NCBI GenBank assembly: GCA_023435225.1
Contig: JAEYRX010000096.1
Span: 128,340-192,339 of the forward strand
DNA length: 64,000 nt
Direction of reading: 5' to 3'
Source of the DNA: Bacillota bacterium
GTDB lineage: Bacteria; Bacillota; UBA4882; UBA8346
The position numbers were made by a program, and so were the translations under genes. Each line of letters starts with the position of its first letter. The first letter of the stretch is position 1. Under the pieces are notes generated by a model. It ran no database searches. It worked only from the letters and a program-made list of their open reading frames with translations, and was not told the origin of the DNA. Of the stretch, positions 53,890 through 63,126 are shown in pieces.

Positions 53890-53969
53890 ATATTATAATG
53901 TGAAAAATATCGGGTAATCATACTTGGAGAATATTGGCAATAAAATATATAAAAGGTGGGTGGGTACTA

Positions 53970-55025
53970 ATGGCCGGACTCATTCGAATTTTGTCAATTG
54001 ATGGCGGGGGTATCCGGGGTATTATTCCGGGACAAATCTTAATTCATTTAGAGAAAATACTTAGGGCAAAAACTAAAAATAAAGAGGCCCGGATCGCCGA
54101 TTACTTCGATTTTATCGCCGGTACCAGCACCGGCGGAATATTGACCTGTCTTTATCTATGTCCGGATCAAAGCAAGAAAACCAATATTCCCCGCTGCCGT
54201 TATTCCGCGGAAGAGGTCGTTAACTTTTATTTGGAACATGGAGCAGAAATATTTCAAGCTCCGCTTTGGCATCGCATCTTTTCTCTTTTTGGATTGATTA
54301 AGGAGAGTTACCGGGTTGGGAAATTAGAAAAAAATCTTCATCAATATTTCGGTAACATAAATTTGAACCACCTTATTAAGCCGTGTTTAATCACCTCCTA
54401 TAATATTGAAGAGCGTTACACTCATTTTTTTACCAAACATGATGCGGAAAAAAGTCCGGAATATAATTACCGTCTAAAGGATGTGGCCAGGGCGACTTCA
54501 GCGGCGCCTACTTATTTTAAAGCCGCTAGAATCAAATCATTGGCAAAAAAGTTTTACCCACTGATCGACGGGGGAGTCTTTGCCAATAACCCCGCTTTAT
54601 GTGCTTATACCGAAGTTTGTAAAACATTTAACGGATACCCTACTGCCCGAGATATGGTAATATTATCTTTAGGAACAGGGGATGACGAAAAAGCAATACC
54701 CTATAATCAGGCAAAAAATTGGGGGAAAATAGGTTGGGCAATCCCGATACTTAAAGTTTTAACTTCGGGTAATTCCGAAACTGTTGATTATCAGTTGAAG
54801 ACGATTTTTAAAGCCGTACAAAAACCCAATCAATATTTGCGAATTAATCCCAAAGTTTCCGGAGCAATGACGGCTATGGATAATGTATCTCCGGAAAATT
54901 TAAAAGCATTAGTTGATTATGGAAGGGAAACAGCCAAGAAGTTTAATTCACAACTGGAAAAAATAGCTGAGTTATTAATTGAAGACACTATTAATCAGGA
55001 AAAACATAGAAAAGTGGGGGGTTAA
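53970..55025 (+). CDS. patatin-like phospholipase (CapV-like)
   Basis: A 351-residue enzyme with the patatin pattern: oxyanion loop DGGGIRG (residues 11-17), nucleophile Ser53 in GTSTGG, and catalytic Asp200 in DGGVFANNPA. ATG 53970 follows GGTGGGTGGG. Bacterial members such as CapV break membrane lipids during CBASS antiphage defence; others have metabolic roles. Beside it are a SLATT-like protein and a YmaF protein but no nucleotide cyclase. Enzyme family is firm, defence role is inferred. Confidence 0.88.
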   Translation: MAGLIRILSIDGGGIRGIIPGQILIHLEKILRAKTKNKEARIADYFDFIAGTSTGGILTCLYLCPDQSKKTNIPRCRYSAEEVVNFYLEHGAEIFQAPLWHRIFSLFGLIKESYRVGKLEKNLHQYFGNINLNHLIKPCLITSYNIEERYTHFFTKHDAEKSPEYNYRLKDVARATSAAPTYFKAARIKSLAKKFYPLIDGGVFANNPALCAYTEVCKTFNGYPTARDMVILSLGTGDDEKAIPYNQAKNWGKIGWAIPILKVLTSGNSETVDYQLKTIFKAVQKPNQYLRINPKVSGAMTAMDNVSPENLKALVDYGRETAKKFNSQLEKIAELLIEDTINQEKHRKVGG

Positions 55026-55048
55026 AAAAAGCCGCCCGAATGGGCAGC
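55024..55048 (-). terminator. terminator of the ymaF gene
   Basis: On the minus strand GCTGCCC-ATTC-GGGCGGC followed by seven T residues, 13 nt past the stop. The A-tract lies against the patatin stop on the other strand. Confidence 0.85.
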
Positions 55049-55060
55049 TGGAAAAGGTGT

Positions 55061-55396
55061 TTAACAATATCTGGGTCTACTTGTGCAACCCTCGTATTGA
55101 TGCTTATGATGTCTTTCACAAGAGGTTTTTCCGCAGATTTTATGAACATGCCCGCAAGGATTTGGAATTGGGGGACCGGTATGCCCGTCAAAACTATGAG
55201 TATGACCTTCGTTACAAGAAGTTATACCCTTATATTCATGTTCATGACCCGGAGTATCGGGCGCTGCGGAAGTGACACCCTGGATAACGTGACGATGGCA
55301 TTCATCCTCGGACGACCATAAACCATAAGTATGATAATGATATCTTACAGGCGCACATCTATCTTCATATCTTTCTTTGCACTTCTTTTTTCCCAT
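55061..55396 (-). CDS. YmaF-family His-rich protein
   Basis: A 111-residue His/Cys-rich protein made of short repeats such as GHEHEYKGIT, GHTHSFDGHTG, GHVHKICGKT and HHKHQYEGCT, the YmaF (PF12788) pattern. These probably bind metal through H-x-H pairs; members are known from spore-formers. GGAGTGATGG precedes the ATG. It converges with the patatin gene and has its own terminator. Metal binding is inferred. Confidence 0.85.
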   Translation of the reverse strand: MGKKKCKERYEDRCAPVRYHYHTYGLWSSEDECHRHVIQGVTSAAPDTPGHEHEYKGITSCNEGHTHSFDGHTGPPIPNPCGHVHKICGKTSCERHHKHQYEGCTSRPRYC

Positions 55397-55657
55397 CTTT
55401 CCATCACTCCAATTTCAGCTATTTTGCTTTTCAAATTGAGGGCTTTTCATATCCGAAATTAAGACTAGTATGAAAGTCCCTTAAGTTAAAAGATGATGAT
55501 ATTTTAGTGTATGCGCCCGTGGTAATTTGGTAATATGTCAAATGACTAATTTCACTATAATAGGGCGATTGTAATAAACTGCAATGATTTTTAATCAAGG
55601 ATTTATATATAATCGGTTGTACGCTTGCTACGCATTTCTTGATTACAGGAATGGTAC
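55397..55657. other. 261-bp intergenic stretch
   Basis: No gene, repeat or clear promoter is visible; TATAAT at about 55554 lacks a -35 partner. Confidence 0.4.
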
Positions 55658-57115
55658 TTATAACTTTCTTACGTTAAAATATTCATTTAAAATGGACCAG
55701 CTCTGCGGGAAACCATACGGTTCATTAATATAACTCCACCAGCCCAGCCCGCGTACACCGAATTCTTTATTAACCAGATATTTGGCCTCAATTGACCGGG
55801 CATCTTCAAACCAGACTTCGTGTTGGACTCCCTGTGGATCATAATAACGGAACCAAGGGGATTGTGCTACAGCATCATAGTTGATAGTTGCGCCGGCGTT
55901 AGCTGCCAAGTTATAAACCGCCACCAAGTTTACGGGAACCGCGGGCCTCTCCGGTGTCTGCGGCAGAGTCCAGTCATAACCGTAGAATGGTACTCCTTGA
56001 ATAATCTTGGACCGGGGAATCTGGGTAACGGCATAGTTTAACGCCCGACGGACTAAGTTTACCGGTGCAATTGCTTGAGGCGGCCCTCCGATCCAACCCC
56101 ATTCGTAGGCCATCAGGAAGACTATATCCACTATTTGACCGATTGCGGCATAGTCGAAAGTGCCAACCCAAGGTAAGGTAGGCTGATCCGAAAACTTAGG
56201 CGGTACGGCAACTGTTACTAAAAATCCTTGCGACCTCAGAGCGGCTGTCATATCTCTTAGGAAATCGGTGAATAATTGCCGGTCTTCGGGGTACATATTT
56301 TCGAAATCAACGTTTACACCGGCAAAGCCGTATTGGCTTAAAAGAGATAATAAGTTATTTATTGTCCTGGCTTTGACGGTAGGATTGCCAATAATTGCTC
56401 TGGCCAGGTCTAGTTCAAATCCGGTTGGCCCCCAATTGGTGATAGCCATCAATGGTTGAACATTGAAACGCTTTAAAATACTTACAGCTCTTGCCGTATT
56501 TTCGGAAACGGTAATATCTCCGGTAGCGTTAATCGGAAACTGAAAAAGAGCTCCATAGGTGATATAAGGTCCGATGTTAGCCAATGAGCGTTCTAAAGCG
56601 TTTAAATTGGTTAATTGAAAGTATGCGAAGGTTTCAATACTTGTCTTTATGACCGGAGGAACCGCTATCGGGATAATCAGTACTTGCCCCGGGAAGATAA
56701 GAGCCGGGTTAGCAATTTGATTAACTTTTACGATTAAGTTTAGCGGGGTATTAAAACGATTGGCAATTTGATAGAGTGTGTCACCGGAGCTGACAGTATA
56801 AGGAACTTGCGACCAGCCTGGGATGGTTAGCACAGTTCCTACCTGAATCCGGTTCGGATCAGCGATATTGTTGACCCGGACTAGTTCGTTTACGGTAGTA
56901 TTAAATAATTGGGCCAGTAAATATAAAGTATCTCCGGCTACTACCGTATAGCGTAAAGGTGTCGGGGGTGTCACCGGGATTAATATCGCTTGCCCCGGAA
57001 CCAATCGTTCGGGGTTGGGTAACTGATTTAGATTAATCAAAGCCTGTAAAGAAACACCAAATCTTTGAGCTATGGTAAAAAGGGTATCGCCGGGTTGTAT
57101 TACATAAATCTCCAT
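55658..57115 (-). CDS. LysM (x3) plus GH18-family spore-associated hydrolase-like protein
   Basis: A 485-residue protein. Three LysM modules (about 2-46, 53-97, 104-148; e.g. VIQPGDTLFTIAQRFGV and VSSGDTLYQIANRF) bind cell-wall glycan. The rest is a GH18-type barrel of the YaaH/SleL group; the acidic motif is GVNVDFENM. Such proteins act in spore coat assembly or spore cortex breakdown. ATG 57115 follows GGGGTGG. No secretion signal is present, as in spore-coat homologues. Supports a spore-forming host. Confidence 0.88.
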   Translation of the reverse strand: MEIYVIQPGDTLFTIAQRFGVSLQALINLNQLPNPERLVPGQAILIPVTPPTPLRYTVVAGDTLYLLAQLFNTTVNELVRVNNIADPNRIQVGTVLTIPGWSQVPYTVSSGDTLYQIANRFNTPLNLIVKVNQIANPALIFPGQVLIIPIAVPPVIKTSIETFAYFQLTNLNALERSLANIGPYITYGALFQFPINATGDITVSENTARAVSILKRFNVQPLMAITNWGPTGFELDLARAIIGNPTVKARTINNLLSLLSQYGFAGVNVDFENMYPEDRQLFTDFLRDMTAALRSQGFLVTVAVPPKFSDQPTLPWVGTFDYAAIGQIVDIVFLMAYEWGWIGGPPQAIAPVNLVRRALNYAVTQIPRSKIIQGVPFYGYDWTLPQTPERPAVPVNLVAVYNLAANAGATINYDAVAQSPWFRYYDPQGVQHEVWFEDARSIEAKYLVNKEFGVRGLGWWSYINEPYGFPQSWSILNEYFNVRKL

Positions 57116-57570
57116 AAGGACCACCCCTATTCCTAGTATTTGAATAAACTTGTGCCATTCATTTTATGGGATTTATGACCGGAGGGTTACATTATATATT
57201 GAGAATTGAGAGAATTGAGAATGGAGAATCAACAAAAAAATCCTGATGAACAATTGAGAGTTTTAAATAAGCAGGAAATAATGAAGTTATGTTGAATAAA
57301 AGGGATTTAGAGAAATATTTTGGATTCAAGTTCTTAACTCAACAAACAGTTTGCCACGGAGTCGGCGCTGTGGCAGTTATTTCATATTCACATTGCCTTC
57401 TTTGTTAGAAGGCCTTTTTAATTGGGTCTGCCTTCATTGTATCTTTCTTTCGTTTGGTTTTTAAGCCATCCAGGCTCTAGCTACGGGGAGAAACGAACAG
57501 TAAAAGCTTAAACTAAAATAGCACTTGGATAAGTTAATATTAAGTTTTAATATATAAAAGAGGTTAGAAC
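57116..57570. other. 455-bp intergenic stretch with terminator-like hairpin
   Basis: A hairpin GCCTTCT-TTGTT-AGAAGGC followed by CTTTTTAATT (57395-57419) looks like a plus-strand terminator with no clear gene before it. A 39-codon frame from 57289 runs into it but lacks a ribosome site. Nothing else is seen. Confidence 0.5.
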
Positions 57571-58371
57571 ATGCGGCCGTTTTTAAAATGGGCTGGTGGA
57601 AAGCACCGGTTGGTTGAAATAATTAAGGGAAAGCTATCGGCTGGGTCCCGTTTATTGGAGCCATTTGCCGGGAGTTGTGCTTTATCTTTGGAAACGGACT
57701 TTCCAGCTTATTGGCTGAATGATATCAATCCGGATTTGATAAATTTATATAAAGTATTACAACAGGAAGGTGATATTTTTATTGAGTTCTGCCGGAGTTT
57801 TTTTACCGAGCGGAATAATACGGCGGAACGCTTTTATCTACTGCGAAAACAATTCAACAGGGAAAAAGATATAAAGACTAAATCGGCTATATTTCTTTAT
57901 TTAAACCGTCATTGCTATAACGGGCTTTGCCGCTATAATGCCAGCGGCGAATATAATGTTCCTTTTGGTAAATATAAAAAACCCTATTTTCCTGATAAAG
58001 AGTTAAGGTATTTTTATGAGAAATTTAATAAGGCTGTTTTTAGTATTATTAATTTTGAAGAGATGATGTTAGCGGCAGAAGTTGGAGATGTCATTTACTG
58101 TGACCCGCCGTATGTACCTTTAAATGAGACTTCTAATTTTACCGCATATAGCTCAGGTGGTTTCGGGCAAACGGATCAGATCCGTTTAGCCAAGACAGCT
58201 TCCAAGCTTGCTGAAAGAGGAATCAAGACCATTATCTCCAATCATTGTAATGAGTTTATTTTAGATATTTACCGGGAGGCCGAGATTGTAACTTTTCCGG
58301 TTCAGCGGTCTATTAGTTGCGATGGAGATAACCGGAATGCGGTGGAAGAAGTATTGGCGGTATTTGGGTGA
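57571..58371 (+). CDS. dam: Dam-type DNA adenine methyltransferase
   Basis: A 266-residue alpha-class N6-adenine methylase of the D12 (Dam) family: PFLKWAGGK at the N-terminus, SAM motif EPFAGSCALSLE, and DPPY at 178-181. AAAAGAGG precedes the ATG. Family members methylate GATC, which is the likely target. No restriction partner is present, so it is solitary like many phage or chromosomal Dam enzymes. Length is near the norm. Confidence 0.9.
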   Translation: MRPFLKWAGGKHRLVEIIKGKLSAGSRLLEPFAGSCALSLETDFPAYWLNDINPDLINLYKVLQQEGDIFIEFCRSFFTERNNTAERFYLLRKQFNREKDIKTKSAIFLYLNRHCYNGLCRYNASGEYNVPFGKYKKPYFPDKELRYFYEKFNKAVFSIINFEEMMLAAEVGDVIYCDPPYVPLNETSNFTAYSSGGFGQTDQIRLAKTASKLAERGIKTIISNHCNEFILDIYREAEIVTFPVQRSISCDGDNRNAVEEVLAVFG

Positions 58372-58426
58372 CTATGGCAATATATGACAATTTAGCGGAT
58401 TAACAGGATTAATAAAAGTTTAATAT

Positions 58427-58510
58427 ACCACAGAGAACACGGAGAGCGCAGAGGAATTCTAAAATTTAGTAATAGGTTTAGATCTCTGTGACCTTTGTGC
58501 GCTCTGTGGT
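58427..58510 (+). repeat. CACAGAG-type palindromic repeat
   Basis: ACCACAGAGAACACGGAGAG faces CTCTGTGACCTTTGTGCGCTCTGTGGT. It lies between converging dam and creD and a GGATTAACAGGATT word stands just before it. Confidence 0.75.
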
Positions 58511-58538
58511 TTAATATTTTAAAACCATTTAGTATTGA

Positions 58539-59864
58539 TTAACCATTCAACTCAATCTTATACCAATCAATATTTCTTGAGAGATACATCACTACCGCCA
58601 GAATTATAAAGATACCGATACTGCCTAACAGCAATGCGTAATCCTGGTTTTGCAACAGGACATACATGAAACCATATAAAATTAGGAGTAAAACTGCCGT
58701 GACGAAAGTAATCATCTTTCCTTTAAAAGTAGTACCGACATAAGCAGTGATTAGAGAGGAGATGCTTAAGACAGCGATTAGATAAGCAAACTCAAAGTTG
58801 ATATGCTCGGACAAAGACAGTAGCAATACATAAAAGATACACAAAGAGACTCCAATTAACAGATATTGAATCGGATGGATCCTTTTTTTATTAAAGATCT
58901 CAATCAGGAAGAAGAGTAAAAAAGTCAGACCGACAAACATCACCAAATATTTAATGGCCCGGGTGGTTTTTTGGTACTCATCCACCGGAGAGAAAAGATT
59001 GACTCCAAAAGCTGAAGCAGTAAGATTGGCGGAATTTGTCTTCTCTGTCCATTGTTGTGGAAAGTTGCGGTTTAAGTCTAATACTTTCCATGTGGCTGTG
59101 AAACCATTTTTGGTTATCTCTCGTTCTTCGGGAAGAAATGCTCCGTCAAAGCTAGGGGAGATCCATGGTGAAGTTAGTTTGACACTGGTCTTTTGGCCTA
59201 AAGGAAGAAAATAAAGGGTCTCACTACCGTTTAGATTTAAGTTTAGCTCAAAAGCGTTTTTATTCTTCATCATAGTTGTATCATTAAGTGGAAGATTGAC
59301 ACTTACTCCGGACTCGAAAAGATCGGTACCGGTCTTAATCCCCGGTTCAAAAAAATAATCTTGCCCGTCCCAAGATAGGGTAATGTTATCCTTGATACCG
59401 CGCATATCAGGGATTTGCAGCGCCATAAAAGCTTCTTTCCAGTGGATGTTATGAAATGGGATATTGAGATTTTCAAGTTTGGCAAATGAAAAATCCCCTT
59501 TTAACATGAGTTTAGCGTTGTAAAGAACGGCTTTGTAAATTCCGCGATAACGGATCTCCGGTTTGATATCACCGTTTATCTCAAGCGCTCGGGGTAATAA
59601 CTTAATAAAACCGGTATTGGTCCGGAACTTACCATCTTCTGTTTTAACCAACTCTTCATAAGGTATGGTCAGGACCGGACCTCCTATTGTCTGCGCTTGG
59701 GCCCATTTGGAAGTTATTTCGAGGATGGCGGAGCGCTTCCTTTGTTCTCTTTCATTGACTAAAGAAGTAATCATGGCCGAGGGGATCATTAGAACCAATA
59801 TTAGTAGTCCGATAATTAACAGCCGGATCGTGATGGAACTCCGGTTAAAACTACGAATTTCCAT
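58539..59864 (-). CDS. creD: CreD-like inner-membrane protein
   Basis: A 441-residue protein of the CreD family. An N-terminal helix (LLIIGLLILVLMIPSAMIT) leads to a large periplasmic beta domain (VSVNLPLND, FLPLGQKTSVKL) and then six helices. ATG 59864 follows AAAGGAG; an upstream ATG adds 11 residues without a site. In enterobacteria CreD is linked to envelope stress and colicin tolerance. Here it follows a sigma-factor operon with a Yip1-type protein, so a similar envelope role is possible. Confidence 0.88.
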   Translation of the reverse strand: MEIRSFNRSSITIRLLIIGLLILVLMIPSAMITSLVNEREQRKRSAILEITSKWAQAQTIGGPVLTIPYEELVKTEDGKFRTNTGFIKLLPRALEINGDIKPEIRYRGIYKAVLYNAKLMLKGDFSFAKLENLNIPFHNIHWKEAFMALQIPDMRGIKDNITLSWDGQDYFFEPGIKTGTDLFESGVSVNLPLNDTTMMKNKNAFELNLNLNGSETLYFLPLGQKTSVKLTSPWISPSFDGAFLPEEREITKNGFTATWKVLDLNRNFPQQWTEKTNSANLTASAFGVNLFSPVDEYQKTTRAIKYLVMFVGLTFLLFFLIEIFNKKRIHPIQYLLIGVSLCIFYVLLLSLSEHINFEFAYLIAVLSISSLITAYVGTTFKGKMITFVTAVLLLILYGFMYVLLQNQDYALLLGSIGIFIILAVVMYLSRNIDWYKIELNG

Positions 59865-59897
59865 TGCAATTCTCCTTTTTTTGATTTTTAAATCCAT

Positions 59898-59958
59898 GTA
59901 AATCCGTGTTAATCCTGTCTAAAAGAGCATTTAATAGACGGGATTAACACGGATTTAC
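59898..59958. repeat. ATTAACACGG-type perfect palindrome
   Basis: GTAAATCCGTGTTAATCC and its inverted copy GGATTAACACGGATTTAC flank GTCTA..TAGAC and a short loop, making a stem of about 24 bp between yip1-like and creD genes. A single arm is at 61561-61590. Confidence 0.8.
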
Positions 59959-59962
59959 GGGA

Positions 59963-60550
59963 TTAGATAAACGGCACTTTTGACAAACCCAGTTTCAAAA
60001 TAATGCCCCAATAAATAATTACCAGAACCATTAACAAAAGAAAGGCCGGGATGATCTGGCGGAGATTTAGGTTTCCGGCTAAGCGCAGAGTTATAGCCAA
60101 AAATAAGGCTTTCCAGAGAAACATTAAGAAGATAAAGGACCATAATCCCATTAATAGTATAGGGTTTATCGGGATATTGACCATCCAGGGCATTTGGGCC
60201 AGAGCGTGAGCTATTATGTTAACAGCGAAGAAGATCAGAGTCGGCAGATAACTGAAACCCCAGACCGCAAAGAAGGAACGCAGGTGGGTTTCCCGGACCA
60301 TTATCCGGCAAACAAAAAAGATGGCGCAGACTGCTAATGGATAGGATAATAAACCAATCGCGACCGCAGATAAAATTCCTTTCTGCGAACCGCCAACCAG
60401 CCACCAACCCGAATAAGTTATTATTAGAGCAAGCAAGAAGGCTATGGTTGAAGGTAAAGTTGTATTTTCAGCGATCACTTCTTCAAAAAAGGCATATGGC
60501 TGGGTAACCAACCGCCAAAACTTTTTAATCCTAAACCCCATCAATCGCAT
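59963..60550 (-). CDS. Yip1-domain membrane protein
   Basis: A 195-residue protein with five hydrophobic helices and the Yip1-type opening RLVTQPYAFFEEVIAENTTL, in which P-x-x-F-F-x-x-x marks the family. GGAGGTGG stands 7 nt before ATG 60550. Bacterial Yip1 proteins have no settled function; many accompany sigma factors and envelope genes. It follows the 101-residue gene by 30 nt, so it is in the sigma-factor operon. Confidence 0.8.
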   Translation of the reverse strand: MRLMGFRIKKFWRLVTQPYAFFEEVIAENTTLPSTIAFLLALIITYSGWWLVGGSQKGILSAVAIGLLSYPLAVCAIFFVCRIMVRETHLRSFFAVWGFSYLPTLIFFAVNIIAHALAQMPWMVNIPINPILLMGLWSFIFLMFLWKALFLAITLRLAGNLNLRQIIPAFLLLMVLVIIYWGIILKLGLSKVPFI

Positions 60551-60580
60551 TAATGCCACCTCCGATAAGATATTCAACCT

Positions 60581-60886
60581 TTAATGACCCAAAAACTGCA
60601 ACAGGTTAAAACGGGAGAGCAGACCCTGAAGTAGTATACCGATGGCTAAAGAAGCCGGAACCAACAGTCCCCAAGGACGGGACTTCAGACGGAGGATAAA
60701 CCATTTATAGATAATAACCGAAAGCGGCATTTCTAAAAGATGGTGCTCTATGCGGTCGGTTTCCTGATGGGCGGTTTGCACCATCCGGCTGACAATTTCG
60801 TTCCGGTAGTTTTCAGCTGCTTCCCGATCCGAGTTCCTTAGTGATGCGGTTGTCTGTAACAACTCTGCAAGTTGCTTCTCCTTCAT
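60581..60886 (-). CDS. hypothetical membrane protein coupled to sigma factor (possible anti-sigma)
   Basis: A 101-residue protein with a helical cytoplasmic start (LLQTTASLRNSDREAAENY) and one membrane helix near the end (WGLLVPASLAIGILLQGLL). Its ATG shares a base with the sigma-factor stop (TGATG). Position and one-helix layout fit a small anti-sigma factor, but no zinc motif (HxxxCxxC) is present. Function inferred from position only. Confidence 0.55.
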   Translation of the reverse strand: MKEKQLAELLQTTASLRNSDREAAENYRNEIVSRMVQTAHQETDRIEHHLLEMPLSVIIYKWFILRLKSRPWGLLVPASLAIGILLQGLLSRFNLLQFLGH

Positions 60887-61437
60887 CAGTACACCTCCAG
60901 CTCCGGTACTAACCGGCGGTATTCACGGGCAAATGATTGGCGGGCCCGAACTAAGATTGAATCAACGGCTTTTTCGGTTTTGCCAAGGCGTTCGGCGATC
61001 TCCCTGGTTGAATATCCTTGGAAGTATTTCTCTTCCAAGACCCGGCGGTACTCCCGGTTTAACTTCAGCAATGCCTGCCAGATAATAAGGTTGGTTTCCA
61101 GGTCTTTTTCCACCGGAGCTGCTACAGCCAGATCCTCGTTTAACGGAATAGTTCCTTTACCGGTACGCCTGAAATGATCAGCGATTTTAAACCCGGCGAT
61201 CCGGCAGAGCCAGGTGAAGACTTGACTTTCGCCTTTAAAACGGATGATAGCGGTGACGGCGGCGGTCATGGTCTCGGCCAGGATATCTTCGATATCGCTT
61301 GAGTCTCGGAGGCGATTTCGGATAAAAGCATGCAATCCAGGGGCAAAACGTCGGTAAAATTCTTCCATGGCAGCTTCGTTTCCATGTTGGATCTGACGGA
61401 CAAGTGCCAGATCATCAAGTTCAGCCAGGTTCTCCAT
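60886..61437 (-). CDS. ECF RNA polymerase sigma factor
   Basis: A 183-residue extracytoplasmic-function sigma factor. Region 2 reads EEFYRRFAPGLHAFIRNRL, SDIEDILAETMTAA and FTWLCRIAGFKIADHFRR; region 4 reads REYRRVLEEKYFQGYSTREI and AERLGKTEKAVDSILVRARQ. It leads a minus-strand operon with a small membrane protein, Yip1 and perhaps CreD, suggesting it controls envelope genes. No consensus target promoter is proposed. Confidence 0.9.
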   Translation of the reverse strand: MENLAELDDLALVRQIQHGNEAAMEEFYRRFAPGLHAFIRNRLRDSSDIEDILAETMTAAVTAIIRFKGESQVFTWLCRIAGFKIADHFRRTGKGTIPLNEDLAVAAPVEKDLETNLIIWQALLKLNREYRRVLEEKYFQGYSTREIAERLGKTEKAVDSILVRARQSFAREYRRLVPELEVY

Positions 61438-61560
61438 CCGGTAAAACCACCTCCGTTTCTCTATAGTATTAGTCGTCAGGTTGGGATAAAATCCTGCGGG
61501 GGGATGAAAACTTTTTGGGGAAGGAAAAGGAGTGTCTTTATTGTCTAAAACAAGGACTTT

Positions 61561-61590
61561 TAGACGGGATTAACACGGATTAACAGGATT
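61561..61590 (+). repeat. single ATTAACACGG repeat arm
   Basis: TAGACGGGATTAACACGGATTAACAGGATT (30 nt, described here by its ends TAGACGGG and CAGGATT) matches one arm of the palindrome at 59898-59958. Confidence 0.6.
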
Positions 61591-61598
61591 TTTATAAT

Positions 61599-62183
61599 TT
61601 ATAAATAGTTTTCCTTAAAAAGGATTCTTTCAACGCCTTCGATGATTATATGAAGTATTACCATATGTATTTCTTGTATTTTGTCGGAGGTATTGCCGGG
61701 GATAATAAACTCGTGATCGCATTGGCCTTTTAGTTTACCGCCGTCTCTTCCCAGCAGGGCAATTGTTTTTAAACCTAACTCTTTGGCTTTGTCAACCGCT
61801 TTGATAATGTTTTCCGAATTGCCGCTGGTTGAAATGGCGATAAGAATATCATCTTTCATACCATAGGCTTCAACATCACGGGCGAAGATTTCCTCAAATC
61901 CAAAATCATTGCTGACAGCGGTTATATGGGCCGAGTCGGTGAGGGGTATGACGGGAAGGGGTTTGCGATTTTTGCGAAACCGCCCGGTAAATTCCTCGGC
62001 AAAGTGGATGGCGTCACAGGCGCTGCCGCCATTTCCGGCAACAAGTACTTTGTTCTTATTTTTAAAGGCATTAGCAATAGTAATTGCGGCGGCAATAGTT
62101 TCTTTAATTTCTTTTTCGTTGGTGCAATAGTTTTTGAAGAGTGTTAGTGAATCGAGGTAGGATTTTTTTATTTCATTTAGCAT
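61599..62183 (-). CDS. gmhA: phosphoheptose isomerase
   Basis: A 194-residue SIS-domain enzyme that turns sedoheptulose 7-phosphate into heptose 7-phosphate for LPS core or S-layer glycan. VLVAGNGGSACDAIHFAEEF, the GRF motif, and ISTSGNSENII are as in GmhA; EIHMVILHIIIEGVE closes the site with metal ligands. AAAGGCGG precedes the ATG. Solitary here, with the other heptose genes elsewhere. It supports a heptose-bearing envelope. Confidence 0.9.
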   Translation of the reverse strand: MLNEIKKSYLDSLTLFKNYCTNEKEIKETIAAAITIANAFKNKNKVLVAGNGGSACDAIHFAEEFTGRFRKNRKPLPVIPLTDSAHITAVSNDFGFEEIFARDVEAYGMKDDILIAISTSGNSENIIKAVDKAKELGLKTIALLGRDGGKLKGQCDHEFIIPGNTSDKIQEIHMVILHIIIEGVERILFKENYL

Positions 62184-62646
62184 TATATCCGCCTTTCCAA
62201 GATTAAACTTTACTTAGGAATAATTTTCTGTAAGTTTAAGATAAATCCTTCCATGAGATGGGAACAAATAAATGTTGGGTAGAGATAGGCGGCTTTGAAC
62301 TCTAAAAACACCCCTCTCTTGCTCTCGCCCCGCAGGGGAGAGTAACCCAAAGCCGTTGTTCTCAAAAAGATTTGAGTACTGCATAGGCTCGGGTTATTCT
62401 ACTTGTCAGTGGATTATTATGTTTCCTTTGGAGGATAAGGGGAAGATGCACCTTTGCCTAAAACAGACCCTATCCCTTAAAGGGTACGAGCTAGGCGTTG
62501 TAAGTCTTTAATAACAACTTTGGATTTCTAAGTGGGTTTAATAAAGTAGAATTATCAATATAAAAGGAAACCTTAATCATGAGTGAAGCCAAATTTTACG
62601 GATAGTCATTGCCATATCGCAGCAAAGCTGCAATCGAAGAAGATTA
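62184..62646. other. 463-bp intergenic stretch with short palindromes
   Basis: No gene is seen. CTCTCGCCCC-GCA-GGGGAGAG forms a hairpin at about 62327-62348, and the 19-mer at 62466-62484 is an inverted copy of the one at 10580. A short frame after 62580 stops after 9 codons. Confidence 0.5.
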
Positions 62647-63126
62647 ATGTCACGGCTTCAGCCTCCGGTCGACAATAATCTCCAACCACCATTCTTTGGT
62701 ATTATAGCGATGTATATCTGCATTACCGATATCGCCAGATATAAAAATTCCGACCGGACTGATGATTTAATCAGAAACTGGCTAAGAAACAGAAATACCA
62801 TTGAATTTTTGGGGATCTGGGAACAATTGAATAATCCGAATTTTAAACCCGTCGAATTCGACGGGTTTAGAAAATTGGCCGGCCTCAATAGTTTTACGCT
62901 CACCCCCGGCAAAAAGGGAAATATCCGGGATTATGCGGATGTTTCTCAGCTTGTATGTCTTTCCAATTTAGAAAATTTGAATGCGCACTTTATCAATGAC
63001 GGGCTAGCCCAAGAAGAACGTCTGTTCAAATTAAATAAAATCGCTATTCATCAGATGAAGTTATTGACGGAAGATAATCAAATTAATAAGCTGGGGAAAG
63101 AAGAAACCGCCAGTGGGCATGAATAA
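62647..63126 (+). pseudogene. KilA-N domain protein with internal deletion
   Basis: A 138-codon frame from the ATG at 62710 without ribosome site; the 21 codons from 62647 look unrelated. It has the KilA-N opening CITDIARYKNSDRTDDLIRN and TIEFLGIWEQLNNPNFKPVE, then jumps from GLNSFTLTP straight to GKKGNIRDYADVSQLVCLSN. In the family I know, roughly 120 residues of the core lie between these two. So the gene has lost its middle in frame and its start. KilA-N proteins are phage/mobile DNA-binding proteins. Confidence 0.65.

Noticed and set aside
54979..55275. 98-residue plus-strand reading frame after the patatin gene
   Set aside because: It is the shadow of the His-rich YmaF gene on the minus strand, which has family motifs, a ribosome site and a terminator.
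57289..57408. 39-codon plus-strand frame running into a terminator-like hairpin
   Set aside because: No ribosome site and no recognisable motif.
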